Shown piece by piece: positions 8,485 through 18,340 of a DNA stretch of 64,000 nucleotides. Numbering within the stretch: the first letter of the stretch is position 1; every line of letters begins with the position of its first letter. The notes beneath the pieces were generated by a model. That model saw nothing but the letters and a program-made list of their open reading frames with translations. It ran no database searches and was not told where the DNA came from. Position numbers and translations under genes: made by a program. Source of the stretch: Betaproteobacteria bacterium (lineage in GTDB: Bacteria; Pseudomonadota; Gammaproteobacteria; Burkholderiales; Ga0077523); the NCBI GenBank assembly GCA_016713305.1, contig JADJPK010000018.1, positions 44,555-108,554 of the forward strand, given 5' to 3'.

Positions 8485-8937
8485 TCAGTTCGGGTTCTCG
8501 CCTGGCCGCGCCGACTTGCGGGTCGCGTGTTCGTCCTGCAGCTTCTGTTCCGCGCGGATCTCGTTGCGCAGTTCACGGTCCGCATGCCGCTCCGCCAGCA
8601 CGTCGAAGGCTTGTTCGCGCCGTGAGGCTTCCGCCCAGAACGTGCGGGCCGATTCCCACAGGCTCTCGTGCCTGGCGACCTCGCTGGCCTGCGCCTCGAG
8701 GGCGGTCTGGATCCGTGAGAGGAAAGCCTGGAATTCGCGCAGACGGTGCGATGCCGCTCCCTGCGCCATCACCTGCTGCTGCTGTGCGCGGTACTCCGCG
8801 AGATACCGCTCGAGTTCGCCGAGCTTCGCACGCGCAGCCTCGAGACGCTGCGCATGACCGCGCACCGCGGCGGCCGCATCTTCGGTCTTGCGATGCAGGA
8901 CGGCTCTGACGGGCTCGAGCGGAAAACCTCGCGCCAT
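8485..8937 (-). CDS. fliJ: Flagellar export chaperone FliJ
   Basis: FliJ (150 aa) is the coiled-coil stalk protein that works with the FliI ATPase and the FlhA gate. The sequence is almost entirely charged heptad-like helix rich in Arg, Glu, Ala and Gln, with no membrane segment. The start codon overlaps the fliI stop as TGATG once the fliI frame is corrected; a GTG one codon upstream is an alternative. Assignment relies on coiled-coil character, size and position between fliI and fliK. Confidence 0.88.
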   Translation of the reverse strand: MARGFPLEPVRAVLHRKTEDAAAAVRGHAQRLEAARAKLGELERYLAEYRAQQQQVMAQGAASHRLREFQAFLSRIQTALEAQASEVARHESLWESARTFWAEASRREQAFDVLAERHADRELRNEIRAEQKLQDEHATRKSARPGENPN

Positions 8938-10350
8938 CACTCAGGCGCCGAACCGTTGCTCAGCAGCCCGGAGAGCGCCATGCGGCTGATGTCATACGGT
9001 GAACGCTCGCGGATGTCCTGCCGCAGGTAAGCGAACAGCGACTCCCGCAACCGGAGTGCCTCGTCGACAACCGGATCTGCGCCTCGCACGTAGGCCCCCT
9101 ACATTGATGAGATCGCGGCTGCGGCGATAGGCCGAATACAGTTGCTTGAAGCGCCTCACCCCGGCCATGTCGCCGTCTTCCACGATCTCGGTCATCGCGC
9201 GGCTGATGGAGGCTTCGATGTCGATGGCCGGGTAGTGTCCCTGATCGGCCAGATCGCGCGACAGCACCACGTGACCGTCGAGGATCGCGCGGGCGCTGTC
9301 CGCGATCGGGTCCTGCTGATCGTCGCCCTCGGCGAGCACCGTGTAGAACGCCGTGATGGACCCTTCACCCGCGTCGCCGTTGCCTGCCCGCTCGACGAGT
9401 TGCGGCAGCTTGGCGAAGACGGAGGGTGTGTAGCCCTTTGTGGCGGGGGGTTCGCCGATGGCGAGCGAGATCTCGCGCTGGGCCATGGCATAGCGGGTGA
9501 GGGAGTCCATGATGAGCAGCACATGCTTGCCTTCCGCGCGGAAGTGCTCAGCGATCGCCGTGGCATAGGCCGCGCCGTGCAGCCGCAACAGAGGCGGGCT
9601 GTCCGCCGGCGCGGCCACCACCACCGACCGCGCCAGACCTTCCTCGCCCAGGATGTTCTCGATGAATTCCTTGACCTCGCGGCCACGTTCTCCGATGAGG
9701 CCGACCACCACGACGTCGGCCTCGGTGTACCGCGCCATCATGCCCAGCAGCACACTCTTGCCCACCCCGCTCCCCGCGAACAGCCCGAGACGCTGCCCCC
9801 TGCCGACGGTCAACAGACCGTTGATGGCCCGCACTCCCACGTCCAGAACCTCGTGAATGGGCAACCGCTCGAGCGGGTTGATGGGCCGGCTGTAGAGTGG
9901 CACCTGACGATCGAACGACACCGGCCCGCGGTCGTCCAGGGGACGGCCCGTGCCGTCGAGAACCCGCCCCAGCAATCCCCAGCCGACACCGACCTGGCGG
10001 GCCCGGTCTTCCGCGCGACGGCGGGGGATGTAGTCGATGCCCAACCTGGGGATCTGCACCGCCCCCGACTCCACGGGCACGACCAGCGCCCCCGGCTCGA
10101 GGCCATAGACGTCGGTCGCGGGCATGAGGAAGAGCCGGTCGCCGGAGAATCCGACCACCTCCGCATCGACACGCTGGCCGGTCGGCGCGATGACGAAGCA
10201 CGAGTTGCCGACCGGCAACTTGAGCCCCACGGCCTCCATGACAAGTCCCGCGACCCGGGTGAGGCGTCCGCTGACCGTCCAGGGGGCCACCTGGGAGGAG
10301 GCGCTGTGGCAGTCCTGAAAGAATTTCTGCCACCGCCGCAGACGGCTCAT
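8937..10350 (-). CDS. fliI: Flagellum-specific ATPase FliI (frameshifted near 3' end)
   Basis: FliI is the soluble F1-beta-like ATPase that energises substrate unloading for flagellar export. Visible motifs are Walker A (GLFAGSGVGKS), VVGLIGERGREVKEF, Walker B (VLLIMDSLTRYAMAQRE) and DGHVVLSRDLADQGHYPAID. The frame breaks after RRSRDLINVG. Removing one base from the C5 run at 9095-9099 restores AYVRGADPVVDEAL and a normal C-terminus ending at 8937 (about 470 aa). fliH ends 7 bp upstream. The break looks like a homopolymer error. Confidence 0.95.
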
Positions 10351-10357
10351 GGCCGGG

Positions 10358-11143
10358 TCACAGGTTCAGGTCGAGCCACGCGTCGTCGCGCCCCAGGCTC
10401 GCCACGATGCGCCGCCACCGGTTGTCGAGCGTCGCGTCGATCTCCGTGGTGGCGTTCTGGAACTTGCAGCTTCCGCGTTCCAGCCGGGCATCCTCCATGA
10501 GAACCCAGTTCGCGGCCGCCATTTCGGCGTCCTCCGCCACCACGGCGCGCACGATGGCGGCGTCTGCCGGATGAAGAATCAGCCGCGGGCCATCGCCCAG
10601 TTCCGGGAAGGTCTTGGTCGCATCGCGGATCACCGCCAGCACCAGTTCCGGCTTGACCCGCAGCGACTGCCGGACGATCTGCTTGGCAAGTTCCAGCGAG
10701 AGGGAAAGGACATCGTTGGCGACCCCTTGTTCCAGGTCTTCGGCCAGCGTGTTCAGCCGCGCCAGCACCGAACGGATCTGCTGGACATCGTCCGCCGCCT
10801 GCCGCAGCCCTTCGGCATGTCCCTGATCGAATCCGGCTTTCTTCGCTTCCGCGCGCAACCGTTCGGCCTCCGCCCTGGCCTGCGCCAGCGGATCAGGAGC
10901 TTCCGCCACCTGCTTCGCCACAGAAGCTGCAGGCAGGGGCGACGGAGCGGCGGCCTTCGAAACAGATGCAACGACCGACGACGTTGCCGCCGCGGTCGCG
11001 TTGCGTTCGGCCTCCGCCTGCTGGCGACGCACGGCGAGCGGCGGCTTCGTGGATTTCACCGGCGGCCGGGACTGCAGATCCCCCGGCTTCCACGCCTCCA
11101 CGCGAACCGGGTCGTCGGGCCGGATGACGCGATTATTCGACAA
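10358..11143 (-). CDS. fliH: Flagellar assembly protein FliH
   Basis: FliH dimerises and regulates the FliI ATPase, tethering it to the C-ring. The 261-aa product has a basic Pro/Ala-rich N-terminus, an Ala/Glu-rich coiled-coil centre (AQARAEAERLRAEAKKAGFDQGH...) and a conserved C-terminal part with LSLELAKQIVRQSL and the late WLDL. The start is a TTG at 11143 that overlaps the fliG stop by 11 nt; a later GTG is possible. Low family conservation is offset by position and architecture. Confidence 0.9.
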   Translation of the reverse strand: MSNNRVIRPDDPVRVEAWKPGDLQSRPPVKSTKPPLAVRRQQAEAERNATAAATSSVVASVSKAAAPSPLPAASVAKQVAEAPDPLAQARAEAERLRAEAKKAGFDQGHAEGLRQAADDVQQIRSVLARLNTLAEDLEQGVANDVLSLSLELAKQIVRQSLRVKPELVLAVIRDATKTFPELGDGPRLILHPADAAIVRAVVAEDAEMAAANWVLMEDARLERGSCKFQNATTEIDATLDNRWRRIVASLGRDDAWLDLNL

Positions 11144-12134
11144 GTCCCTCGTCTCCGCCCTTGCTGCCCATCACGATCTGACCTTCGTCCGCGAGACGCC
11201 TGACGATCTTGAGGATCTCCTTCTGCTCCGACTCGACCTCGGACAGGCGCACAGGCCCTTTCGCCTCGAGATCTTCCCGAAGCATCTCGGCCGCTCGCGA
11301 CGACATGTTCTTGAAGATCTTCTCCTTGAGAGGCTCGGACGTGCCCTTGAGCGCCACCACGAGCGTCTCGGACTGCACTTCCCGCAGCAGCAGCTGGATG
11401 CTGCGGTCGTCGAGCTCCAGCAGATTCTCGAAGACGAACATCTTGTCCTGGATCTTCTGCGCGAGATCCGCGTCGGATTCCTTGATGAATTCCGTGATGG
11501 ACGTCTCGTACTGTCCGCCCATGAAATTGAGGATCTCCGCCGCGACGTCCACCCCGCCCATGGAACTCTTCTTCAGCCGTTCGCCCCCGTGAGAAGCTGC
11601 GTGGAGGACCTCGTTCAGATCGCGCAGAGCGGAAGGCTGCACGCCCTCGAGCGTGGCGATGCGAAGCATCACGTCGTTGCGTTGCCGCTCCGTGAACGAC
11701 TTGAGGATATCGCTCGCCTGGTCGGCATCCAGATGCACGAGGATGGTGGCGATGATCTGGGGATGTTCGTTCTTGATGAGCTCCGCGACCGATCCGGCGT
11801 CCATCCACTTGAGACTTTCGATGCCGGCGTTGTCGTTGTTGCTGAGAATGCGGTCGATGAGCGCGCCTGCCTTGTCGGTGCCCAGCGCCTTGGTGAGCAC
11901 GTTCCGGATGTATTCGTCCGAATCGGTATGTATGCCGTCCTGCCGCTCGGACTCCAGGCGGAAGTCCGTCAGGACCGTCTCGAGCCGCTCGCGCGGGATG
12001 CTGCTGATCTTGGCCATTTCCATGCCGAGCTTCTGCACCTCCTTCGGGCCGAGGTACTTGAAGACTTCGATGGAGGCTTCCTCGCCCAGGGTCATCAGCA
12101 GCACGGCCGCGCGATTGACGCCGTCGTCACTCAT
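11133..12134 (-). CDS. fliG: Flagellar motor switch protein FliG
   Basis: FliG (333 aa) is the C-ring torque protein contacting the MotA stator. It shows the N-terminal AAVLLMTLGEEASIEVFKYL, the middle EHPQIIATILVHL and the C-terminal torque helix with the charged cluster LKEKIFKNMSSRAAEMLREDLEAKG, including the conserved Arg, Glu and Asp positions. It overlaps fliF by 8 nt and fliH by 11 nt. Intact and of standard length. Confidence 0.97.
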   Translation of the reverse strand: MSDDGVNRAAVLLMTLGEEASIEVFKYLGPKEVQKLGMEMAKISSIPRERLETVLTDFRLESERQDGIHTDSDEYIRNVLTKALGTDKAGALIDRILSNNDNAGIESLKWMDAGSVAELIKNEHPQIIATILVHLDADQASDILKSFTERQRNDVMLRIATLEGVQPSALRDLNEVLHAASHGGERLKKSSMGGVDVAAEILNFMGGQYETSITEFIKESDADLAQKIQDKMFVFENLLELDDRSIQLLLREVQSETLVVALKGTSEPLKEKIFKNMSSRAAEMLREDLEAKGPVRLSEVESEQKEILKIVRRLADEGQIVMGSKGGDEGLVE

Positions 12135-13807
12135 CCTTCGTCACCCAGCTCCTGATGATCTGCGCCACCAGGCGCGGATTGTCGCGTGCGATCTCGCGTG
12201 CGAGCCGCAGATTGCGCTCGTACTCCGTTTCCTCGTGCGGCGCCGCCTGCGTGGCTTCCGCACCTTCGCCGGTCCGGGCGGCGGCTCCTTCGGCCGTCTC
12301 CTCGCCCCCCACCGCCGGTCCGCCCTCGGGCACGGGCTCCGGCGGCCGGCTCAGGCGGATCACGTCGCGCACGGCGGACCGGACCATGAGCAGCATCGCC
12401 AGGACCAGCCCGGCCACCAGCAGCCACTTGGCCGCGTCGATGGCGAACGGCAGGTTGCCCGGATCCTTCCAGAACGGAATGTCTTCGGTCTCGAAGGCCG
12501 GCCGGAACGCCGCGTTGACCACATTGAGCGTATCGCCGCGGTCCTTGTCGAAGCCCATCGCCTCGCGCACGAGCGTCTGGATCTGCACCATCTCCTTGTC
12601 GTCGTAAGGGACGAACTTGGAGGCGCCGTTGTCGATGACCTTCTTGTGATTCACGACCACGGCCACGGACAGCCGCTTGACCGAGCCCACCTCGGACTTG
12701 GTGTGGCGGATCGTCTTGTCCAGCTCGAAGTTGACCTTGTTGTCCTTCTGCGACGTGGTGGCCATGGGCACGGTCGCGCCCGCCGGCTGCCCCGACGGGC
12801 CGCCCGGGGGTGCCGACACCAGCGGCGCCGATGCGGCGCCCGGAGGTGTGTTCGAGAGTGCACCCGGCACGCCCTGCGGCGGTTGCGGCGTCTGGCTGTT
12901 CGATTCGACGAGTTGCTGGCTGCGCATCGCCTGGTCTTTCGGATCGCTGTTGGGGCGATACGTCTCGGAAGTCTGCTCGACCTCCGAGAAATCCAGGCTT
13001 GCCGCGACCTGGGCGCGCACGTTGTCCGGTCCGGTGATGGGGCGGAGGATCGTCTCGATCTTGCGGGCGATGTCGTCTTCGATCTGATGCAGGGAACTTG
13101 AGCTGGGACCGATCGAGACCGGCCACGCCCATGTCCTCGCTCGGGCCGGACAGGAGCTTCCCGGACTGGTCGACCACCGTGACCTGTCTCGGGGAAAGCT
13201 CGGGAACGCTCGAAGCGACGAGGTGGACGATGCCACTCACCTGCGCGGCATCGAGCACGCGCCCGGCATGCAGCGTGAGCAGGACCGACGCGCTGGGCTT
13301 CTGGTTTTCCCGCAGGAACACCGTGGGGCGAGGAATGGCCAGGTGCACCCGCGCGTCCTGCACCTCGCGCATGGACCGGATCGTCTGGCCGAGTTCCCCT
13401 TCCAGTCCGCGCTGGTAGTTCACCTGCTCGACGAACTGGCTGGTGCCGAACTTCTGCTTCTCGAGGACTTCGAAGCCGACGCCGCCACCCTTGGGCAAGC
13501 CCTGGCTCGCAAGCGTGAGACGGGTGCGGTAGACCACGTCCGAGGGGACTTCGATGACCGTTCCGTCCCCGCTGATGCGATAGGGGACGTTCATCTGCGA
13601 CAGCTGGGCGATGATGGCACCGCCGTCCTTGTCCGAGACGTTGGAGAACAGGATCTTGTAACTGGGCGCGGATGCGAAGACTGCGATGGCGATCGCGACG
13701 GCGATCAGCGCAGGGACACCGATCAGGATCGCGAGCTTGCGGGCGTTGCTGAGCTGGCTGAAACCCCGCCGCAACGCGTCTAGGGTTTCACGAGGAGCCT
13801 GGGCCAC
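12127..13807 (-). CDS. fliF: Flagellar MS-ring protein FliF (frameshifted)
   Basis: FliF forms the inner-membrane MS ring. Starting at a GTG (13807), it has a first transmembrane helix (LAILIGVPALIAVAIAIAVF), the ring-building domain (YKILFSNVSDKDGGAIIAQL), and after the break a large periplasmic region, a second transmembrane helix (WLLVAGLVLAMLLMV) and a cytoplasmic tail that binds FliG. The frame shifts in the sequence QLKF: removing one base from the triplet at 13092-13094 gives LHQIEDDIARKIETIL, the conserved continuation. About 559 aa when repaired. Sequencing or assembly error is likely. Confidence 0.94.
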
Positions 13808-13825
13808 CGGTGCGAGACCTCAAGC

Positions 13826-14143
13826 TCAGACTTGCATGCTCATGATTTCCTGATACGCCGAGACGAGGCGGTTGCGCACCTGGACCATGGTCTGGAAGGA
13901 AAGGCTGGCCTTCTGCAACTGGACCATGACGTCCTGGAGATTGACGTTGGGATCGTTGGCATCGAACGACTGCTGGAGGTTGGCCGCCTCCTGCTGGGCG
14001 GCATTCACCTGGTCGAGCGATGCCTTGAGGAGGTCGGCAAAATTTGCCGCCCCCCCGGCAGGCGTTGCCGCGTCCTGGCCTGCCGCCTGTGCAGCCGCCT
14101 GACGCAGTTCGCCGAGTAGTTGGTCGATTCCCTGTGTGTTCAT
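13826..14143 (-). CDS. fliE: Flagellar hook-basal body protein FliE
   Basis: FliE (105 aa) joins the MS ring to the rod and is the first exported rod component. The C-terminus is diagnostic: NDVMVQLQKASLSFQTMVQVRNRLV-like sequence here reads DVMVQLQKASLSFQTM and then VQVRNRLVSAYQEIMSMQV. The N-terminal half is Ala/Gln-rich as usual. It heads the fliE-F-G-H-I-J-K transcript behind a sigma-54-type promoter. Confidence 0.95.
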   Translation of the reverse strand: MNTQGIDQLLGELRQAAAQAAGQDAATPAGGAANFADLLKASLDQVNAAQQEAANLQQSFDANDPNVNLQDVMVQLQKASLSFQTMVQVRNRLVSAYQEIMSMQV

Positions 14144-14204
14144 AGTGCTCGCGGGCGCGGACCGGATGCCGGAGGGCAGCCGTTCGCGTCGAGGACCTTC
14201 TCCG

Positions 14205-14221
14205 TTGCAAAGCCCATGCCG
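14205..14221 (-). promoter_or_regulatory. Sigma-54-type promoter for fliEFGHIJK
   Basis: On the minus strand CGGCAT-GGGCT-TTGCAA fits TGGCAC-N5-TTGCA: the -24 GG and -12 GC are present with the exact 10-bp spacing and the TTGCA block is perfect. It lies just after the fleR stop and about 62 bp before the fliE ATG. FleR-type activators drive fliE in Pseudomonas, so the placement makes sense. Confidence 0.65.
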
Positions 14222-14222
14222 G

Positions 14223-15615
14223 CTACATGTCGGCGGTGTCGTCCTGCGTTCCGCCGGAGGGGATGGCGAACCCCTCCTGACGGTACTGCTGCAGCTTGTA
14301 CCGCAGCGTGCGCTCGGCCATGCCCAGTCGCTCCGCAGCTGCCCGCCTCACTCCCCCGGCCGCTGCAAGCGTTTCCAGGATATGCCGGCGTTCCAGGGTT
14401 CGCATGTCTTCGTTCTGCGGTTCCGGACGTCCTCCGCCCGATTCCCGCGACGGGCCCGCGGAATCCTTCGGCAAGGCCAGATGCTGCACGTCGATCACGC
14501 GTGCGGGCGCGAGAATCATCGCCCGCTGCAACACGTTTTCAAGCTCCCGGATGTTACCGGGCCACCCATAGGCGGTCAACGCAGCTTCGGCCGCGGCGGT
14601 GAGCGTGCAGGCCTCGTGTCTTCCGGGCGTGATTCCGCGCGCAAGCAGGCGGCGAGCAAGAGGGACGATGTCCGCCTTGCGGCTGCGCAGCGGCACGTTG
14701 TGCAGCGGAAATACGTTCAGCCGGTAGTACAGATCCTCCCGGAACCTCCCTGCCCGGACCTCGGCCGCCATGTCGCGATTGGAGGTGGCGAGAACGCGGA
14801 TATCCAAGGGGACAGGCTTGCGTCCGCCCACGCGCTCCACCTCCCTCTCCTGCAGCACTCGCAGGAGCTTCGCCTGCAATGCGAGAGGCATTTCGGAGAT
14901 CTCGTCCAGCAGCAGCGTTCCGCCCTGCGCCTGCTCGAACTTGCCGGGCGTCGCGGCAGCGGCCCCGGTGAAAGCTCCCTTCTCGAACCCGAACAGGGTG
15001 GACTCCAGCAGGTTGTCGGGAATGGCCGCGCAATTGATGGCCACGAAAGGGCTGGCCGCCCGCGCGGACAGGCGATGGATCGCCCGCGCGAGTACCTCCT
15101 TGCCGGTGCCGCTCTCGCCCGTGATCAGAACGGTGGCGTCGGTGCCGGCCACGCGCCGGGCGAGTTCCAGGGACTTCGCGGGACGCGGGATCCTCCCGCG
15201 ATCACGTCGCCGTGCTCGCCGAACGTCGCGGGTAGCATGTGACGGACGATCTGCGCGAGCAGGACTTCCGGCTCGAACGGCTTGGTGATGTAGTTGCAGG
15301 CGCCGTCCCGCATCGCCGCCACGGCGCGGTCGATCATGCCGTACGCCGTCATCAGGAGCACCGGCAGATAGGGCTGCCGCTGCTTCACCTCCACCAGCAG
15401 CCGATGGCCATCCATCGGTTTCATCTGCACGTCGGTCACGACCATGCCGACCCGTTGGCGGTCCAGATGCCGCAGCGCGGATTCCCCGTCCACGGCTTCT
15501 ATCACGTCGTAGCCGGCCAGACGGACGGTGTCGACGAGGGCCTCCCGCAACGCCGGATCGTCCTCGACGATCAGGATCGGCAGCGGCCTTCCTGCCTTGT
15601 CCCGGGCACGTTCAT
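14223..15615 (-). CDS. fleR: Sigma-54-dependent response regulator FleR type (two frameshifts)
   Basis: An NtrC-type activator for flagellar genes. The receiver domain shows VEDDPALREAL, phospho-acceptor Asp in MVVTDVQMKPMDG and LMTAYG. The AAA+ domain has Walker A GESGTGKE, the sigma-54-contacting GAFTGA and LLLDEISEMP. A Fis-type HTH ends the protein (RRAAAERLGMAERTLRYKL). Two frame changes are needed: one between the likely ATG at 15615 (overlapping the fleS stop) and the receiver at about 15585-15600, and one at about 15170-15200 between receiver and AAA+ domain. Each is a net missing base or two extra bases. Confidence 0.9.
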
Positions 15616-16796
15616 GGCTGCACCTCCTCCGGTACCGGCCCCAGCAGCGGAAGACGGATCACGAAGTCGCTGCCCTGTCCGGGATCCGACTCCACGTCGG
15701 CGTCACCGCCGTGGGCATTGGCCACACTGCGAACGATCGCCAGTCCCAGGCCGGTACCCTCCTGACGGGTCGTGAAGAACGGCTCGAACACGCGCCGACG
15801 CACCTCGGGTTCCATTCCTCGCCCTGTGTCGATGACATGAATGCGGATTTCCTGTTTCACCGTCTCCGCCGATAGCGTGACGGTCCCTCCCTCCGGTGTC
15901 GCCTGCATCGCATTCTCCAGGAGGTTGAGCAGCGCACCCGCGAGGGCCTTGCGGTCTCCCCGCACCTGCCGCGCAGCGGCATCGCCCAGGACGCGAAAGC
16001 TCACCCCCCGGGCCTGCAACTGCGGCTCGATGGTCTGCGACACGTCGGCCAGCACCTCGCCGACATCGACCGCCTCGTCCGCGGCAGGCTGCCCGCGCAC
16101 GAACTGCAGCATGTCCTGGATCATGCGCTCCAGATGGCGCAATCGCTCGCGAACGCGTTCGCTGAAGCGCTGACGGTCGGCCTCGGACAGGTCCGACCGC
16201 GCAAGATTGGCCGTATGCAGCAGCGCCGTGGCGAGCGGCGTGCGCAGCTGGTGGGCCAGGCCCGCGGCCATTTCGCCCATCGCCGACAGCCGTTTGTGAT
16301 GCTCGAGCTGATGGCGCAGCTTCACCGCATCGGTGACGTCGTTCAGCAGGAGAATCCGTCCGCCCGAGGCGTCCAGCGGGCTTTCGGAAACGGTGAGCCG
16401 GCGGGCGCCCTTGGGTGCGACGAGCGTCCACTCCTGCGCACCGGGGGTCGCGACCAGTCTTGCGGACGCGACCGCCGCCCATCGCTGCCCCGCCAGTTCA
16501 TCGCCCAGCCACGCGCGTGCTGCGGGATTGGCCTCGATCACCCTGCCCTCGCCATCCAGAACCACGACGCCGCCCGGCAGCGCATCGAGCAGCAGGCGCA
16601 GGCGCTCCGACAGCGCTTCCTTCTCCAGGAACTGGCGTTTCAGTTCACCGTTGGCGACCGCAAGCTCCCCCGCCAGACGGTCGACGCGCGCCTGCAGGTC
16701 CGCATAGGCCGACGCGAGCTGCGTCGACGCCTGGTTGAACAGCGAGAACGCTGCCTCGAGTTCGCGCGGATCGAGCGGTGGAACGCTTTCGGTCAC
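15612..16796 (-). CDS. fleS: Sensor histidine kinase FleS type
   Basis: A 394-residue soluble two-component kinase, partner of the adjacent regulator. There is no membrane segment. A coiled-coil N-terminus (about 20-65) leads to a PAS domain (VVVLDGEGRVIEANPAA), then HisKA with phospho-His in GLAHQLRTPLA and an HATPase domain with N-box LLNLLENAMQA, DTGRGM and GTGLGLAIV. The start is a GTG. It ends in an ATGA overlap with fleR. Cytoplasmic PAS-kinase architecture and location above fliE match Pseudomonas FleS. Confidence 0.9.
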   Translation of the reverse strand: MTESVPPLDPRELEAAFSLFNQASTQLASAYADLQARVDRLAGELAVANGELKRQFLEKEALSERLRLLLDALPGGVVVLDGEGRVIEANPAARAWLGDELAGQRWAAVASARLVATPGAQEWTLVAPKGARRLTVSESPLDASGGRILLLNDVTDAVKLRHQLEHHKRLSAMGEMAAGLAHQLRTPLATALLHTANLARSDLSEADRQRFSERVRERLRHLERMIQDMLQFVRGQPAADEAVDVGEVLADVSQTIEPQLQARGVSFRVLGDAAARQVRGDRKALAGALLNLLENAMQATPEGGTVTLSAETVKQEIRIHVIDTGRGMEPEVRRRVFEPFFTTRQEGTGLGLAIVRSVANAHGGDADVESDPGQGSDFVIRLPLLGPVPEEVQP

Positions 16797-16992
16797 GGCA
16801 GCGGCGACGCTTCGTCTCGCGGTTGCATGGCCGCATTATGCTCGCGTGATCGCGATTTCGGGAGCGGCGCCGCGCCCCGTCCGGCGAGCTCTCCACGCCT
16901 CGCCGGCGGGCATGGACGCGAGCGGCGCATCCGCACGCATCTCCTTTGCGCGGGACGCCGGCGCAGCGCGTTCGGCACCCTTCCGCCCGGGT

Positions 16993-17021
16993 TTGACACT
17001 CGCCTGGGCGGGTGCTAAAAG
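16993..17021 (+). promoter_or_regulatory. Sigma-70 promoter for sodC
   Basis: TTGACA (16993-16998, perfect -35), a 17-bp spacer and TAAAAG (17016-17021) preceded by TGC, giving an extended -10. It lies 61 bp upstream of the sodC ATG in the divergent fleS/sodC region. Confidence 0.7.
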
Positions 17022-17082
17022 AAGCCGGACCCGGAACGCGCGGGCATGGACCTTCAGCCGTCGCTGTCGCATAGAAGATTCG

Positions 17083-17615
17083 ATGAAATCGATCCTGCTG
17101 TTGCTGGTGTGCGCCACCGCCCTGACGGAGGTCGGTTGCGCTCGCGTGAACAAGATCGTCAACAAGACTGCCGGCGCAACGGCCATGCTGCTTCCCACCC
17201 GGGACAGCGAGGTTCGCGGCACCATGAAATTCCAGCAGCGGGCAGACGTGGTGTTCATTACAGGCACGGTGACAGGCCTGACCCCCGGTCCGCACGGGCT
17301 CCACATTCACGAGAAGGGTGACTGCACCGCCCCGGACGGCAGCAGCGCCGGTCCACACTTCAACCCGCACGGCAGCCCTCACGGCGCGCCGACGGATGCG
17401 GGCCACCACGGCGGTGACTTGGGCAATATCGTGGCCAACGAAGAAGGCACGGCCGATTTCACGCTGGAGTCGCGCGACATCACGCTTGGCACGGAGCCGC
17501 ACAGCATCATCGGACGGGCGGTGATCGTGCACGCCGATCCGGACGACCTCAAGTCGCAGCCGGCAGGGCAGGCGGGGCAAGGCTCGCGTGCGGTCTCGTC
17601 AGCAAGGATCCCTGA
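17083..17615 (+). CDS. sodC: Cu,Zn superoxide dismutase (frameshift at extreme 3' end)
   Basis: Periplasmic SodC disproportionates superoxide. A signal peptide of about 18 residues ends EVGC, a possible but imperfect lipobox. Metal ligands are visible in HGLHIHEKGDC, HFNPHG, HHGGDLGNI and AVIVHA. The second disulfide cysteine is missing in the direct frame. One missing base near 17588 would instead give RCGLVSKDP and a stop at 17615, whereas the uncorrected frame runs to 17640. The next gene (aat) starts about 20 bp later. Probably a sequence error. Confidence 0.9.
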
Positions 17616-17636
17616 GGCCTCTCGCGTGGCCTGCGA

Positions 17637-18340
17637 TTGATTCCCTGGCTGCGGCCCGGCGATCCGTTCCCCCCGTCACCCAGGCCCTAGAGCGGCCCAA
17701 TGGGCTGCTCGCGGCCGGCGGCAATCTTTCCGTGGACTCCCTCCTCGGGCCTATCGCCAGGGAATCTTCCCTGGTTTCCGAAGGGGAACCGCTCTGTGGT
17801 GGAGCCCCGACCCCGCATGGTCCTGTTCCCCGAGGAATTCAATCCTCCCGCTCTCTCGGCAAGACTCTGCGCAACCCGCCACTACACCGTGCGCGCGGAC
17901 ACGCATTCCGCGCCGTGATGGAAGGCTGCGGCCGCCCTAGGCCGGGCAGTCATGGCACGTGGATCACCGCCCGGATGATCGATGCGTACTGCGAACTGCA
18001 CGACGCGGGGTGGGCGCACAGCGTCGAGACCTGGATGGACGGCGAACTGGCGGGCGGCCTGTACGGGGTCGCGATCGGTCACGTGTTCTTCGGCGAGTCC
18101 ATGTTCGCGCGGGTGACGGACGCCTCGAAGATCGCATTCGCGCCCACCTGGTCGCCTACATGCGTGAACGCGGGTTTCGGCATGATCGATTGCCAGATGG
18201 CGACGGAGCACCTCGCGTCGCTCGGCGCGCGCGAAATACCCCGGCGGGAATTTTCGGCCCGGCTCGCAACCTTGGTAAACTCGTCTGATTCGCGGCCGGC
18301 TCCGTGGCCGCTGCTTGCCCCGCACGAGGGCGCCCGATGA
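17637..18340 (+). pseudogene. aat: Leucyl/phenylalanyl-tRNA--protein transferase, multiply frameshifted
   Basis: Aat adds Leu or Phe to proteins with N-terminal Lys or Arg, marking them for ClpS/ClpAP. The family sequence can be followed but jumps frames several times: TTG-IPWLRPGDPF, then QALERPNGLLAAGG, then MVLFPEEF, then HGTWITARMIDAYCELHDAGWAHS, IGHVFFGESMF, and MIDCQMATEHLASLGARE to the stop at 18340. Missing bases are apparent in C or G runs near 17670-17790, and extra bases near 18145-18180. Five or more indels in 700 bp exceed anything else in the window. The gene is either decayed or sits in a poorly sequenced patch. The stop overlaps the bpt start (ATGA). Confidence 0.85.
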
